A DNA stretch of 64,000 nucleotides from Rhodococcus rhodnii NBRC 100604 (GTDB lineage: Bacteria > Actinomycetota > Actinomycetes > Mycobacteriales > Mycobacteriaceae), in NCBI RefSeq assembly GCF_001894925.1, contig NZ_BCXD01000011.1, positions 62,001-126,000 on the forward strand, given 5' to 3'. Under the pieces are notes generated by a model. The model did not search any database. It was not told where the DNA came from and saw only the letters and a list, made by a program, of their open reading frames with translations. This document shows, piece after piece, positions 63,622-64,000 of this stretch (the stretch's first letter is position 1; the number at the start of each line of letters is the position of its first letter). A program made the position numbers and the translations under genes.

Positions 63622-64000
63622 GTGCTGGTACGACGCGAGACCTCCGCCGACGTCGGCTCGATCGCACGGGTCCACCGCAGCGCGTTCGCCGACATCGCAG
63701 CCGCCGAGGGGCTACCCGAACCGATCGAACCCGCGCTCGTCGACGAACTACGCGCGAACGAATCCTGGATCCCCGAGCTCTCGTTCGTCGCCGAATCCGA
63801 CGGCGAGGTCGCGGGACACGTGTGCCTGACGCGGGCGAGCGTCTCGGGCGGCGCACGCGGCGGACCGATCGTGCAACTGGGCCCGATCGGCGTGGACGCA
63901 CCGCTCTGGCGGCGCGGCGTGGGTTCGGCACTGATGCACGCAGCACTCGGCGCTGCGGATGCGATGGATTTCGGCGCCGTCGTGCTCGTCGGGCACCGCG
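63622..64000 (+). CDS. GNAT family N-acetyltransferase, 3' end cut off
   Basis: An open frame of 126 codons running off the right edge, so its stop is not in the window. It opens VLVRRETSADVGSIARVHRSAF, has FVAESDGEVAGHVCLTRASV, and the acetyl-CoA motif A in GPIGVDAPLWRRGVGSALM. This matches the YhbS-like GNAT group (about 165-170 residues), so roughly three quarters is visible. No ribosome binding site precedes the GTG at 63622. It is divergent from the acyl-CoA synthetase gene. Confidence 0.85.
   Translation, partial: MLVRRETSADVGSIARVHRSAFADIAAAEGLPEPIEPALVDELRANESWIPELSFVAESDGEVAGHVCLTRASVSGGARGGPIVQLGPIGVDAPLWRRGVGSALMHAALGAADAMDFGAVVLVGHR

Overview
The window is high-GC chromosomal DNA from a mycolic-acid actinobacterium, most likely Rhodococcus or a close relative. 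The evidence is an Emb-type arabinosyltransferase, a furA-katG pair, type VII-secretion-like proteins, DUF3558 lipoprotein, two TY-Chap-like proteins, many GTG starts and very dense coding on both strands. I see no rRNA, tRNA, CRISPR array, integrase or insertion sequence. The species assignment is an inference from gene content.

Layout. 1-5.4 kb: the end of a GNAT gene, a type B carboxylesterase, then a TPP riboswitch driving tenA and a ThiYXZ-type ABC transporter for thiamine-pyrimidine salvage. 5.4-10 kb: an HSL-type hydrolase, a proline-rich exported protein, a TY-Chap-like protein, a membrane-anchored Mrr-like nuclease and a small membrane protein. 10-23.8 kb: a scattered catabolic regulon (amidase, two Asp/Glu-racemase/maleate-isomerase-like enzymes, DUF3830 protein, class III aminotransferase, FAD/Fe-S oxidase with a frameshift, semialdehyde dehydrogenase, GntR regulator, D-2-hydroxyacid dehydrogenase). 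It is interrupted by furA-katG. Three near-identical palindromes (core ATTGTCnACAAT) sit in the three intergenic regions that control it.

23.9-28.5 kb: a type VII-like trio (small helical protein, DUF3558 lipoprotein, PPE-like Gly-rich protein), an unknown membrane protein and a second TY-Chap-like protein. 28.5-35.6 kb: an operon for a UgpABCE-type sugar/glycerophosphate importer with a tyrosine phosphatase and a calcineurin-like phosphodiesterase inserted, preceded by an RpiR regulator. 35.7-42.5 kb: an LLM flavin oxidoreductase, a frameshifted PAP2 phosphatase, an NhaA-DsbA fusion, a cysteine-type leader peptide ahead of a TcyP-like symporter, and a RelA/SpoT-domain protein. 42.6-45.8 kb: an arabinosyltransferase.

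45.9-54 kb: amide metabolism (exported acetamidase-family protein, two flavin reductases, amiC-amiE-amiB, MarR regulator), a GIY-YIG-like protein and a stand-alone ANTAR protein. 54-64 kb: FAD hydroxylase plus MHS transporter plus LysR (aromatic or organic acid catabolism), an aldo/keto reductase, an unknown helical protein, endonuclease IV, a long-chain acyl-CoA synthetase, and a GNAT gene running off the end.

The most striking structural feature is a dispersed palindromic element of about 60-74 bp, present six times (13.65, 16.41, 28.47, 45.84, 48.48 and 52.42 kb). It sits at gene 3' ends and very often supplies the stop codon, and sometimes the last residues, of the genes beside it. Two copies share the same loop in opposite orientation and bracket the ami locus. 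Three genes (FAD oxidase, PAP2 phosphatase, nhaA) appear broken by small indels; these are either real mutations or sequence errors.
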